Source: Solirubrobacterales bacterium | GTDB lineage: Bacteria > Actinomycetota > Thermoleophilia > Solirubrobacterales > Solirubrobacteraceae | Reading direction: 5' to 3' | Length of the DNA: 12,662 nt | Assembly: GCA_013813955.1 (NCBI GenBank) | Contig: JACCQW010000112.1 | Coordinates: 1 to 12,662 of the forward strand | Shown here: piece by piece, positions 6,678 through 12,662 of the stretch | How positions within the stretch are numbered: position 1 is the first letter of the stretch | How the letters are laid out: each line of letters starts with the position of its first letter | The notes under the pieces: model-generated | Databases searched by the model: none | Seen by the model: the letters and a program-made list of their open reading frames with translations, nothing else | Told to the model about the DNA's origin: nothing | Made by a program: the position numbers and the translations under genes

Positions 6678-7942
6678 TGCCGGCCACCCGCGCGATCATC
6701 GAGCCGCAGTGGTTGACGGCGCGCCGCGAGCGCGCCGTCACTTTGACGGGCGAGCTCGAGCTGCCCTCCTTCCGCGGCAAGCCGGGGTGGGAGTTCACCT
6801 CGCTGAAGAGCCTGGACCTCGACGCCTACGAGCCGCCGGAGCGCGTCGGCGCGCACGTCGACACCACGGCGCTGAGCGTCATCCAGGCGCCCGCGGGCGC
6901 GGCGCACCTCGAGCAGGTCGACCATGCCTACGCGGGGCCCGCCTCCGAGCTGACCGCCGACGAGCCGATGGTCATGCCGCTCAGCGTGGCGGTGCAGTCG
7001 CACCCCGAGCTCGTCGAGGCGCATCTCGGAACGGTCGTCGGAGCCGACAACCCGTTCGTCGCGCGCAATGACGCGGGCTGGCAGGGCGGCGCGTTCGTCT
7101 ACGTGCCGCGCGGCATGAAGGTCGACGCCCCGATCGTCGTCACCGTCGTGCAGTCCCAGCCGCAGACCGCGCTGCAGTGGCGCACGCTGGTCGTGCTCGA
7201 GGAGGGCGCGGAGGCCGAGGTGTGGGAGCAGTACGTCTCCGCCGAGACCGACGAGCCCGGGCTGGTCAACACCGTGACCGAGCTGTCGGTGGGCCAGAAC
7301 GCCCGGTTGCGCTACGTCTGCGCGCAGGGCCTCAACGAGAAGGCCTGGATCTTCGGCACGCAGCGCGCGGTCGTCGGGCGCGACGGCGCGCTGGACTGGA
7401 TCGCGCTGGGCTTCGGCGCCGGCAACGGCCGCGTCGCGATGGACACCGCGCTCGCCGGCCCGGGCGCGGACGCCAAGGTCACCGGGGCCTACGCCACCCA
7501 CGCCCGCCAGCATCTCGACTACGCCACCACCCAGGAGCACGAGGCTCCGAACACGACCTCGGACCTCGCCTTCCGCGGCATCCTCGGCGGCCGCTCGAGC
7601 ACCGTCTGGTCGGGGATGATCAAGGTCGACGAGGGCGCTCAGCAGATCGACGCCTTCCAGGAGTCGCGCAACCTGCTGCTGACCAAGACCGCGCACGCCG
7701 ACGCGATCCCCGGCCTGGAGATCCTGGCCAACGACGTGCGCTGCACGCACGCCGCGGCGATCGCCCAGATCGACCCCGAGCAGCTGTTCTACCTGCGCTC
7801 GCGCGGCCTGTCGCCCGATCGCGCCAAGCGGCTGGTCATCGAGGGCTTCCTCGAGGCGACCGTGGAGCGCTTCGAGCAGGGGTTCGTGCGCGAGGCCGTC
7901 GCCGGCGCGCTCGAGCGCCGCCTCGAGCTGATCCTGGGCTGA
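6677..7942 (+). CDS. sufD: SufD, Fe-S scaffold partner of SufB
   Basis: Second scaffold subunit of SufBC2D, paralogous to SufB, needed for iron acquisition and cluster formation. Length is 421 aa, normal for SufD. The N-terminal helical part (to about residue 120) carries PSFRGKPGWEFTSLKSLDLDAY, the usual SufD motif. The beta-helix core follows, with QGGAFVYVPRGMKVDAP and HEAPNTTSDLAFRGILGGRSSTVWSG. The C-terminal box has Cys356 and His358 (DVRCTHAAAIAQIDPEQLFYLRSRGL), matching E. coli Cys358/His360 at the SufB-SufD interface. The ATG lies in a TGATG overlap with sufB, so translation is coupled. It is the last SUF gene of this half; no sufA, sufT or sufE follows. Certain. Confidence 0.97.
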   Translation: MPATRAIIEPQWLTARRERAVTLTGELELPSFRGKPGWEFTSLKSLDLDAYEPPERVGAHVDTTALSVIQAPAGAAHLEQVDHAYAGPASELTADEPMVMPLSVAVQSHPELVEAHLGTVVGADNPFVARNDAGWQGGAFVYVPRGMKVDAPIVVTVVQSQPQTALQWRTLVVLEEGAEAEVWEQYVSAETDEPGLVNTVTELSVGQNARLRYVCAQGLNEKAWIFGTQRAVVGRDGALDWIALGFGAGNGRVAMDTALAGPGADAKVTGAYATHARQHLDYATTQEHEAPNTTSDLAFRGILGGRSSTVWSGMIKVDEGAQQIDAFQESRNLLLTKTAHADAIPGLEILANDVRCTHAAAIAQIDPEQLFYLRSRGLSPDRAKRLVIEGFLEATVERFEQGFVREAVAGALERRLELILG

Positions 7943-7949
7943 CTGGCGA

Positions 7950-7976
7950 GCCCGGCCCCCGGCCGCAGGCCCGGGC
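7950..7976 (+). terminator. Weak candidate terminator after sufD
   Basis: GCCCGG and CCGGGC can pair as a 6-bp stem across a 15-nt GC-rich loop, 7 nt after the sufD stop. No T-run follows, and in sequence this rich in G/C such pairing arises easily. Whether the SUF transcript ends here or reads into the flavoprotein gene is undecided. Confidence 0.25.
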
Positions 7977-8026
7977 GCGGTCATTACGGAGCGCGAAACC
8001 CTCGACACCCTTCGGTAAGGGGCGGT

Positions 8027-8049
8027 TCGTCCTCAGATGGGTAGGACGA
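8027..8049 (+). promoter_or_regulatory. Hairpin/dyad covering the Shine-Dalgarno sequence of the flavoprotein gene
   Basis: TCGTCCT (8027-8033) and AGGACGA (8043-8049) form a perfect 7-bp stem around a 9-nt loop. AGGA at 8043-8046 is the likely ribosome binding site, 7 nt before the GTG start, and would be locked in the stem. In DNA form the same 23-bp dyad could be a protein-binding site. Its arm spacing differs from the rrf2 operator, so it is not counted as another copy. Confidence 0.45.
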
Positions 8050-8053
8050 CCGT

Positions 8054-9412
8054 GTGGCCGACCGGCTGATCGTAATCGGGGGTGATGCCGCGGGCATGAG
8101 CGCGGCGGCCTCCGCACGCCGCCGCGACCCAGAGCTCGAGATCCTCGCCTTCGAGCGCGGGCCGCACACCTCGTACTCCGCGTGCGGGATCCCCTACTTC
8201 GTCGGCGGCCTGTTCGACGATGCTGACCGGCTCATCAGCCGCACGCCCGTCGAGTTCCGGGAGGCGGGCATCGACGTGCGGACGCGTCACGAGGTGATCG
8301 CGATCGACCTCGGGGGCCGCACCGTGACCGTGCGCGATCTCGATCGCGGGTCCGAGAGCGACGAGGGGTTCGACCAGCTCGTGTACGCGACCGGCGCGAT
8401 CGCGGTCCCCCCGCCGGTGCCGGGCGTGGAGGTCTGCGAGCCGGTGCGCACGGTCGACGAGGCGCGGCGCTTCCGGACGCGCCTCGAGGCCTCCGGCGCG
8501 CGGCATGCGGTGGTCATCGGCTCCGGTTACGTGGGCCTGGAGATGGCCGAGGCGCTGGTGCTGCGCGGCCTGGACGTGGTCCTCGTCGATCAGTCCGAGC
8601 AGGTGATGGGCAGCCTGGACCCCGAGATCGCGGCCCACGTCCAGGACGCCGCGGAGGGCGTGGGCATCCGCGTGCTGCTGTCGACCGCGCTCGAGGAGGT
8701 CCGCCACCACGCCGACGGCAGCGCGCGGTCGGTGCTCACCTCCGAGGGCGAGCTTCCCGCCGACCACGTCGTCGTCGCCACGGGCGTCAAGCCCGCCACC
8801 GGCCTCGCCGAGGCGGCAGGCCTGACGCTCGGCGAGCGGAGGGCGGTGCGCGTCGACGATCGGCAGCGCTGCCCGGGGCTCGAGGGGATCTTCGCCGCCG
8901 GCGACTGCGTCGAGAGCTGGCACCGCGTCCTCGAGCGGCCCGTGAACATCCAGCTGGGCACGCACGCCAACAAGCAGGGCCGGATCGCGGGGGTGAACGC
9001 CACCGGCGGCGACGCGGCCTTCCCCGGTGTCATCGGCACCGCCGCGTCCAAGATCTGCCGCTACGAGGTGGCGCGCACCGGGATCTCCGAGCGCGAGGCG
9101 CGCGAGGCCGGGATCGACGTGGTCTGCGCGACCATCGAGGACCGTACGCGCGCGGGGTACTACCCCGGATCCGGGCCGATCTGGGTCAAGCTCGTGGCCG
9201 AGGCGGGGAGCGGGCGCCTGCTGGGCGGACAGATCGTCGGCGTCGAGGGCGCGGCGAAGCGCATCGACGTGCTCGCCGTGGCCGTCTGGACAGGCGTCGC
9301 GGTCGGCGATCTCGAGCTGTTCGACCTCTCCTACGCCCCGCCGTTCTCCGGGGTCTACGACCCCCTGCTCACGGCCGCGCGCCAGACGACCAAGGCCGTG
9401 CGCGACGGATGA
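8054..9412 (+). CDS. CoA-disulfide reductase / NADH-oxidase-like flavoprotein
   Basis: FAD- and NAD(P)H-dependent pyridine-nucleotide-disulfide oxidoreductase of 452 aa. The FAD-binding motif is IVIGGDAAGMSAA (6-18), and a single redox cysteine, Cys44 in YSACGIPYFVGG, sits where CoA-disulfide reductases and persulfide reductases keep their catalytic cysteine. The NAD(P)H motif VVIGSGYVGLEMAEAL has GSGYVG at 156-161, and IFAAGDC is the second FAD contact. Tyr369/Tyr370 and Tyr427 (SYAPPFSGVYDPL) match conserved tyrosines of the CoADR group. No C-terminal rhodanese domain is present. Probable reaction is reduction of CoA disulfide, CoA persulfide or another low-molecular-weight disulfide; NADH oxidase/peroxidase activity is an alternative. 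The GTG start follows AGGA inside a hairpin. Its end overlaps the DsbA-like gene (ATGA), indicating a joint redox role. Confidence 0.88.
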   Translation: MADRLIVIGGDAAGMSAAASARRRDPELEILAFERGPHTSYSACGIPYFVGGLFDDADRLISRTPVEFREAGIDVRTRHEVIAIDLGGRTVTVRDLDRGSESDEGFDQLVYATGAIAVPPPVPGVEVCEPVRTVDEARRFRTRLEASGARHAVVIGSGYVGLEMAEALVLRGLDVVLVDQSEQVMGSLDPEIAAHVQDAAEGVGIRVLLSTALEEVRHHADGSARSVLTSEGELPADHVVVATGVKPATGLAEAAGLTLGERRAVRVDDRQRCPGLEGIFAAGDCVESWHRVLERPVNIQLGTHANKQGRIAGVNATGGDAAFPGVIGTAASKICRYEVARTGISEREAREAGIDVVCATIEDRTRAGYYPGSGPIWVKLVAEAGSGRLLGGQIVGVEGAAKRIDVLAVAVWTGVAVGDLELFDLSYAPPFSGVYDPLLTAARQTTKAVRDG

Positions 9413-10278
9413 CGATGGTCGACGTCGCCCACTTCACCGATGCGGGCTGTCCATGGTGCTACAGCGCCGAGCCGGTCCGCATCGCGCTCCAGGAGCGCTA
9501 CGGCGACCAGCTGCGCTGGCGCACCGTGCAGGTGGGCCTGCACGAGTCGGGCGCGACGATGGCCGAGGAGGGCTACACGACGGCGGGACTCGCTGAGGGC
9601 TACCGCAAGATCCACGAGCGACATGGCATGCCGTTCTGTGCGCGGGAGCGCCCGCGCCTGTCGGGCACCTGGGCGGGCGGGCGCGCGGTGAAGGCCGCCG
9701 AGATGCAGAGCCGGCAGGCCGGTGACGGGCTCCTGCGCCGGTTGCGCTTGGCCTGGTTCGCCGAGGTGCGGGCGGTCGACGAGCCCGGCGAGCTGCGACG
9801 CCTCGCGGCCGACGTCGCCGGCCTGGACCGCGCGCGCTTCGAGCGAGATCTCGCCGCGGCGTCCAGTGCGACGGCGTTCGCGCGCGACCGCGCCGAGGCT
9901 CGGCGTCCCGACCGGGTCGCGCTGGCGCTCGACCGGACGGCGGGCGGCGAGGATGGTGGGGAGGAGCGATACACGACGCCGAGCTACGTCTTCTCGATCG
10001 GCGGCCGGTCGGTGAGCGTGCCGGGATTTCAGCCCCGGGAGGCCTACGAGGTCGCGCTTCAGAATCTCGTGCCCGCGCTCGAGCGCCGTCGGCCGCTCGA
10101 CGCCGCTCGCTTCCTTGGCGGGCACCCTGGTCAGTCCTTCGCGACCGTTGAGGTGGCGGCCGCGATCGGTCGCTCCGCCCGGACGGCCGATCGGCAGCTG
10201 CGGCAGCTGGTGGCCGATGGCTCGGTCACGTGCGTGCCGATGTCGCTGGGCGAGCTCTGGCTGGCACGCGCGCATTAG
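9409..10278 (+). CDS. DsbA/FrnE-like thioredoxin-fold protein with C-terminal HTH-like domain
   Basis: Cytoplasmic DsbA-family protein of 289 aa. The redox motif CPWC is at 14-17 right after the first strand (VAHFTDAG), as in FrnE and 2-hydroxychromene-2-carboxylate isomerase relatives; a helical insert follows and the cis-proline is Pro191 (TTPSYVF). No signal peptide is visible. The DsbA fold ends near residue 225. Residues 230-285 then add a segment reading like a winged helix: ATVEVAAAIGRSARTADRQL as the helix-turn-helix, and VADGSVTCVPMSLGELW as the wing. Its start overlaps the flavoprotein stop, so the flavoprotein may reduce it or share its substrate. The extra domain could bind DNA for redox-dependent control or could be only structural. 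Thioredoxin-fold assignment strong; HTH assignment from pattern only. Confidence 0.85.
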   Translation: MTMVDVAHFTDAGCPWCYSAEPVRIALQERYGDQLRWRTVQVGLHESGATMAEEGYTTAGLAEGYRKIHERHGMPFCARERPRLSGTWAGGRAVKAAEMQSRQAGDGLLRRLRLAWFAEVRAVDEPGELRRLAADVAGLDRARFERDLAAASSATAFARDRAEARRPDRVALALDRTAGGEDGGEERYTTPSYVFSIGGRSVSVPGFQPREAYEVALQNLVPALERRRPLDAARFLGGHPGQSFATVEVAAAIGRSARTADRQLRQLVADGSVTCVPMSLGELWLARAH

Positions 10279-10660
10279 CCGCACTTGCCCGGGGCTGGTA
10301 GCGATCCTCGTTGTGTTTCCGCCCGGATGCAGCAACATCGTCGGCGGTGTCGATCGCGATCACGACCGAGCACGTTCCCGACGATGCGGCGGCGCTCTCG
10401 CATGACGTGCGCAACTCGATGGCCACGCGGAAAGGATCCGAAGCGCAGCCGGCCGCCAACCCCGCCGGCGATCGCCTCGAGCTGACGCGTGACGCATGCT
10501 CCTGGCGCTACCCGCCCCGCGCGCCGAGGGTATGAACACCCGGTGACGACACCCGTCGGCGATCTGACGGGACTGTGAACACGCCACGACAGGGTGTACG
10601 ACCGAGCGCCGGTGGGGCAGGATGGTCGATCGTGCGGCACACACCAACGGGAGGTCCGTC
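10279..10660. other. Intergenic region without a convincing gene
   Basis: This 382-bp stretch separates the DsbA-like gene from the membrane-protein gene. A reading frame of about 60 codons from a GTG at 10347 to a TGA at 10536-10538 has GC-rich third positions but no ribosome binding site and no recognisable protein, so I do not call it. Small DNA features are a perfect palindrome GGCGATCGCC (10467-10476), two TGAACAC copies at 10533-10539 and 10576-10582, ACACCCG repeated at 10536 and 10549, and a 6-bp hairpin CCCGTC/GACGGG (10552-10571). The last 130 bp probably contain the promoter of the downstream pair, possibly around TGTGAAC (10574-10580) and TACGAC (10597-10602), 16 nt apart. No RNA gene was recognised. 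Confidence 0.5.
10650..10654 (+). promoter_or_regulatory. Shine-Dalgarno sequence deciding the membrane-protein start
   Basis: GGAGG lies 6 nt before the GTG at 10661. The alternative in-frame ATG at 10622 would add 13 polar residues and lacks a properly spaced ribosome binding site, so the GTG is preferred. Confidence 0.6.
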
Positions 10661-11119
10661 GTGAGACTGGGAGACACCGCCGCGGCGGTGGGCAAGGGCC
10701 TGTTTGCCGGGGCGGCGGGGACGGTGGCGATGACCGTCTCCAGCACCCTCGAGGCGAAGCTGCGCGAGCGCGGCTCGAGCTCCGCGCCGTCTGACGCGGC
10801 CGGGAAGGTGCTCGGCATCCAGCCGCGCGACCCCGCGGGCCAGGCGCGCTTCGCCACCGTCGTGCACTGGAGCTATGGCACATCGTGGGGCGCGGTCCGT
10901 GGGCTGCTGCACGCCGCCGGCCTGGACGGCGCCGCGGCGACCGCCGCGCACTTCACCGCGATCTGGGGGTCCGCCCAGGCCATGCTGCCCGCGCTCGACG
11001 TCGCGCCGCCGCTGTGGGAGTCCGAGCCCAAGGAGATCGCCATCGACGCCTTCCACCACGCCGTCTACGCGGTCGCCACCGGTGTGGCCTTCGCGGCGCT
11101 CGAGCGGAGCTCCTCGTGA
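10661..11119 (+). CDS. Small multi-pass membrane protein, YagU/DUF1440-like
   Basis: Hypothetical integral membrane protein of 152 aa. Hydrophobic segments lie at about 8-28 (VGKGLFAGAAGTVAMTVSST), 64-86, 91-112 and 130-147. A glycine-rich first helix (GLFAGAAGT) and the aromatic HWSYGTSWGAVRGLLHAAG match the general look of YagU/DUF1440-type inner-membrane proteins, which have no established biochemical function. Short polar loops carry a small charged patch (EAKLRERG) after the first helix. The stop overlaps the GTG start of the thiamine-pyrophosphate enzyme (GTGA), so translation is coupled. Peripheral membrane flavoenzymes of the pyruvate oxidase type act at the membrane, so this protein might help dock the enzyme; that is speculation. 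Family match is from memory of pattern, not a search. Confidence 0.65.
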   Translation: MRLGDTAAAVGKGLFAGAAGTVAMTVSSTLEAKLRERGSSSAPSDAAGKVLGIQPRDPAGQARFATVVHWSYGTSWGAVRGLLHAAGLDGAAATAAHFTAIWGSAQAMLPALDVAPPLWESEPKEIAIDAFHHAVYAVATGVAFAALERSSS

Positions 11120-12662
11120 GCATCACCGTCAGCGACCACCTGCTGGAGCGCTTGGCCGCCAACGGCGTTCACCGCGTGTACGGCTACCCCGGCGACGGCA
11201 TCAACGGGATCATGGGCGCGATGAACCGCGCGGGGGGCGGGATCGACGGATCCGGCCCGCTGGAGTTCGTGCAGGTCCGCCACGAGGAGATGGCCGCGTT
11301 CATGGCCTGCGCGCACGCGAAGTTCACCGGCGAGGTGGGCGTGTGCCTGGCCACCTCGGGCCCCGGCGCGATTCACCTGCTCAACGGTCTCTACGACGCC
11401 AAGCTCGACCACCAGCCGGTGGTGGCGATCGTCGGCCAGCAGGCGATGACGGCGCTGGGCGGCAACTATCAGCAGGAGGTCGACCTCGTCTCGCTGTTCA
11501 AGGACGTCGCGCACGAGTACGTGCACATGGCCACCGATCCGGCGCAGATCCGCCACCTCGTCGACCGCGCGATCCGCATCGCGCGCGCCGAGCGGACGGT
11601 CACCTGCCTGATCGTCCCCAACGACCTGCAGGAGGAGGAGGCGGTGCCCGACGCGCCGCGGGCGCACGGCACGGTGCACTCGGGGCCGGGCTACAGCGAG
11701 CCCGCGCGCGTTCCGGGTGAGGCCGCGCTGGCGCAGGCGGCGGAGATTCTCAACGCGGGCGAGCGTGTGGCAATCCTGGCCGGCGCGGGCGCGCTGCAGG
11801 CCACCGACGAGCTGATCGAGGTCGCCGACCTGCTCGGCGCCGGGATCGCCAAGGCGCTGCTGGGCAAGGCGGCGGTCCCCGACGACCTGCCGTTCGTCAC
11901 CGGCTCGATCGGCCTGCTGGGCACCAAGCCCAGCTGGGATCTCATGCAGGACTGCGACACGCTTCTGATGGTCGGGTCGAGCTTTCCCTACTCGGAGTTC
12001 CTGCCCGAGGAGGGCGCTGCGCGCGGCGTGCAGATCGACATCGACGCGCGCATGATCGGCATCCGCTACCCGATGGAGGCCAACCTCGTGGGCGACAGCG
12101 CGCAGACCCTGCGCGCGCTGGTCCCGCTGCTCGAGCGCAAGGCCGATCGCGCGTGGCGCGAGACCGTCGAGTCCAACGTGGCCGAGTGGTGGAAGGTGCT
12201 CGAGGCGCGCGCGATGCACGACGGCGAGCCGATCAACCCGCAGCGCGTCTTCTGGGAGCTGTCCTCGCGCCTGCCGGAGAACTGCATCCTGTCGGCGGAC
12301 TCCGGCTCGTCGGCGAACTGGTACGCCCGCGACGTGAAGATCCGCCGCGGCATGAAGGCGTCGCTGTCGGGCACCCTGGCGACGATGGGGCCGGGCGTCC
12401 CCTACGCGATCGCGGCGAAGTTCGCGTACCCCGATCGCGTCGCGATCGCGCTCGTCGGCGACGGCGCGATGCAGATGAACGGCAACTCAGAGCTCGTGAC
12501 GATCACGAAGTACTGGGAGCGCTGGAGCGACCCGCGGCTGATCGTGCTCGTGCTCAACAACCGCGACCTCAACCAGGTGACGTGGGAGCAGCGCGCGATG
12601 GCCGGCGACCCGAAGTTCGAGGCCGCCCAGGGGCTGCCCGACTTCCCCTACGCCGCCTACGC
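11116..12662 (+). CDS. Thiamine-pyrophosphate enzyme, pyruvate oxidase / acetolactate synthase superfamily (3' end off the right edge)
   Basis: At least 515 residues are visible and no stop is reached. The N-terminal PYR domain has VYGYPGDGING (21-31) and the TPP-activating Glu57 in VRHEEMAAFMA, followed by ATSGPGAIHLLNGLYDAK. A central domain (about 200-340) contains ILAGAGAL and VGSSFPYSEFLP, as in the FAD/regulatory domain of this superfamily. The C-terminal PP domain shows the cofactor motif GDGAMQMNGNSELVT (448-462) ending at Asn481-Asn482, about 30 residues later. The PYPGD segment and the overall layout resemble PoxB-type pyruvate:quinone oxidoreductases more than biosynthetic acetolactate synthase, and no small-subunit gene precedes it; the deciding C-terminal membrane-binding region is not visible. 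The GTG start lies in a GTGA overlap with the membrane-protein gene. Superfamily certain; substrate uncertain. Confidence 0.9.
   Translation, partial: MSITVSDHLLERLAANGVHRVYGYPGDGINGIMGAMNRAGGGIDGSGPLEFVQVRHEEMAAFMACAHAKFTGEVGVCLATSGPGAIHLLNGLYDAKLDHQPVVAIVGQQAMTALGGNYQQEVDLVSLFKDVAHEYVHMATDPAQIRHLVDRAIRIARAERTVTCLIVPNDLQEEEAVPDAPRAHGTVHSGPGYSEPARVPGEAALAQAAEILNAGERVAILAGAGALQATDELIEVADLLGAGIAKALLGKAAVPDDLPFVTGSIGLLGTKPSWDLMQDCDTLLMVGSSFPYSEFLPEEGAARGVQIDIDARMIGIRYPMEANLVGDSAQTLRALVPLLERKADRAWRETVESNVAEWWKVLEARAMHDGEPINPQRVFWELSSRLPENCILSADSGSSANWYARDVKIRRGMKASLSGTLATMGPGVPYAIAAKFAYPDRVAIALVGDGAMQMNGNSELVTITKYWERWSDPRLIVLVLNNRDLNQVTWEQRAMAGDPKFEAAQGLPDFPYAAY

Noticed and set aside
8008..8034. 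tRNA-like T-arm (GGTTCG near a small CCCTT/AAGGG hairpin)
   Set aside because: No acceptor stem, anticodon arm or D-arm can be formed around it.
10467..10476. GGCGATCGCC palindrome resembling cyanobacterial HIP1
   Set aside because: A single copy in GC-rich DNA in an otherwise actinobacterial-looking window; no sign of iteration.
10347..10538. Possible small protein of about 60 residues
   Set aside because: Third codon positions are GC-rich, but so are other frames here; there is no ribosome binding site, no hydrophobic segment and no recognisable motif.
10622..10660. Longer N-terminus for the membrane protein from an ATG
   Set aside because: Adds 13 polar residues before the first helix and lacks a spaced Shine-Dalgarno sequence, whereas the GTG at 10661 has GGAGG 6 nt upstream.

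Overview
The window is about 12.7 kb of very GC-rich bacterial chromosome (roughly 70% G+C, strong G/C preference at third codon positions, GTG starts, frequent 1-4 nt gene overlaps). A PknB-type Ser/Thr kinase, a SufU-type scaffold, a SUF operon led by an Rrf2 regulator and the general protein style suggest a deep-branching actinobacterium, most likely Thermoleophilia/Solirubrobacterales. That placement is inference from style and gene content; no marker gene is present.

Layout. (1) 1-849, minus strand: N-terminal part of a Ser/Thr protein kinase, cut by the left edge. (2) 964-3942, plus strand: rrf2-sufC-sufS-sufU, a tight operon for Fe-S cluster assembly. (3) 4012-4832, minus strand: a two-gene HTH (XRE) plus nucleotidyltransferase module with toxin-antitoxin-like architecture, sitting between the two halves of the SUF locus. 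(4) 4923-7942, plus strand: Rieske-type ferredoxin, sufB, sufD. (5) 8054-10278, plus strand: a CoA-disulfide-reductase-like flavoprotein translationally coupled to a DsbA/FrnE-like thioredoxin-fold protein with an extra C-terminal helix-turn-helix-like domain. (6) 10279-10660: a stretch without a convincing gene. (7) 10661-12662, plus strand: a small multi-pass membrane protein overlapping a thiamine-pyrophosphate enzyme of the pyruvate oxidase/acetolactate synthase superfamily, cut by the right edge.

How it fits together. SufS takes sulfur from cysteine, SufU accepts it, SufBCD builds clusters, and the Rieske protein is a plausible electron carrier. The Rrf2 protein, with three conserved-region cysteines, probably senses Fe-S status and represses the operon. 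A 23-bp imperfect dyad overlapping its own -10 element is a good operator candidate, and a partial match lies in front of the Rieske-sufB-sufD half. The flavoprotein and DsbA-like gene extend the thiol/sulfur redox theme downstream.

The most interesting points are the HTH-nucleotidyltransferase pair splitting the SUF cluster, with its palindrome in the shared divergent promoter; a SufU that lacks the usual insertion between its second and third metal-ligand cysteines; the DsbA-HTH fusion; and a hairpin that would hide the ribosome binding site of the flavoprotein gene. No mobile element, CRISPR array, tRNA or rRNA was found.
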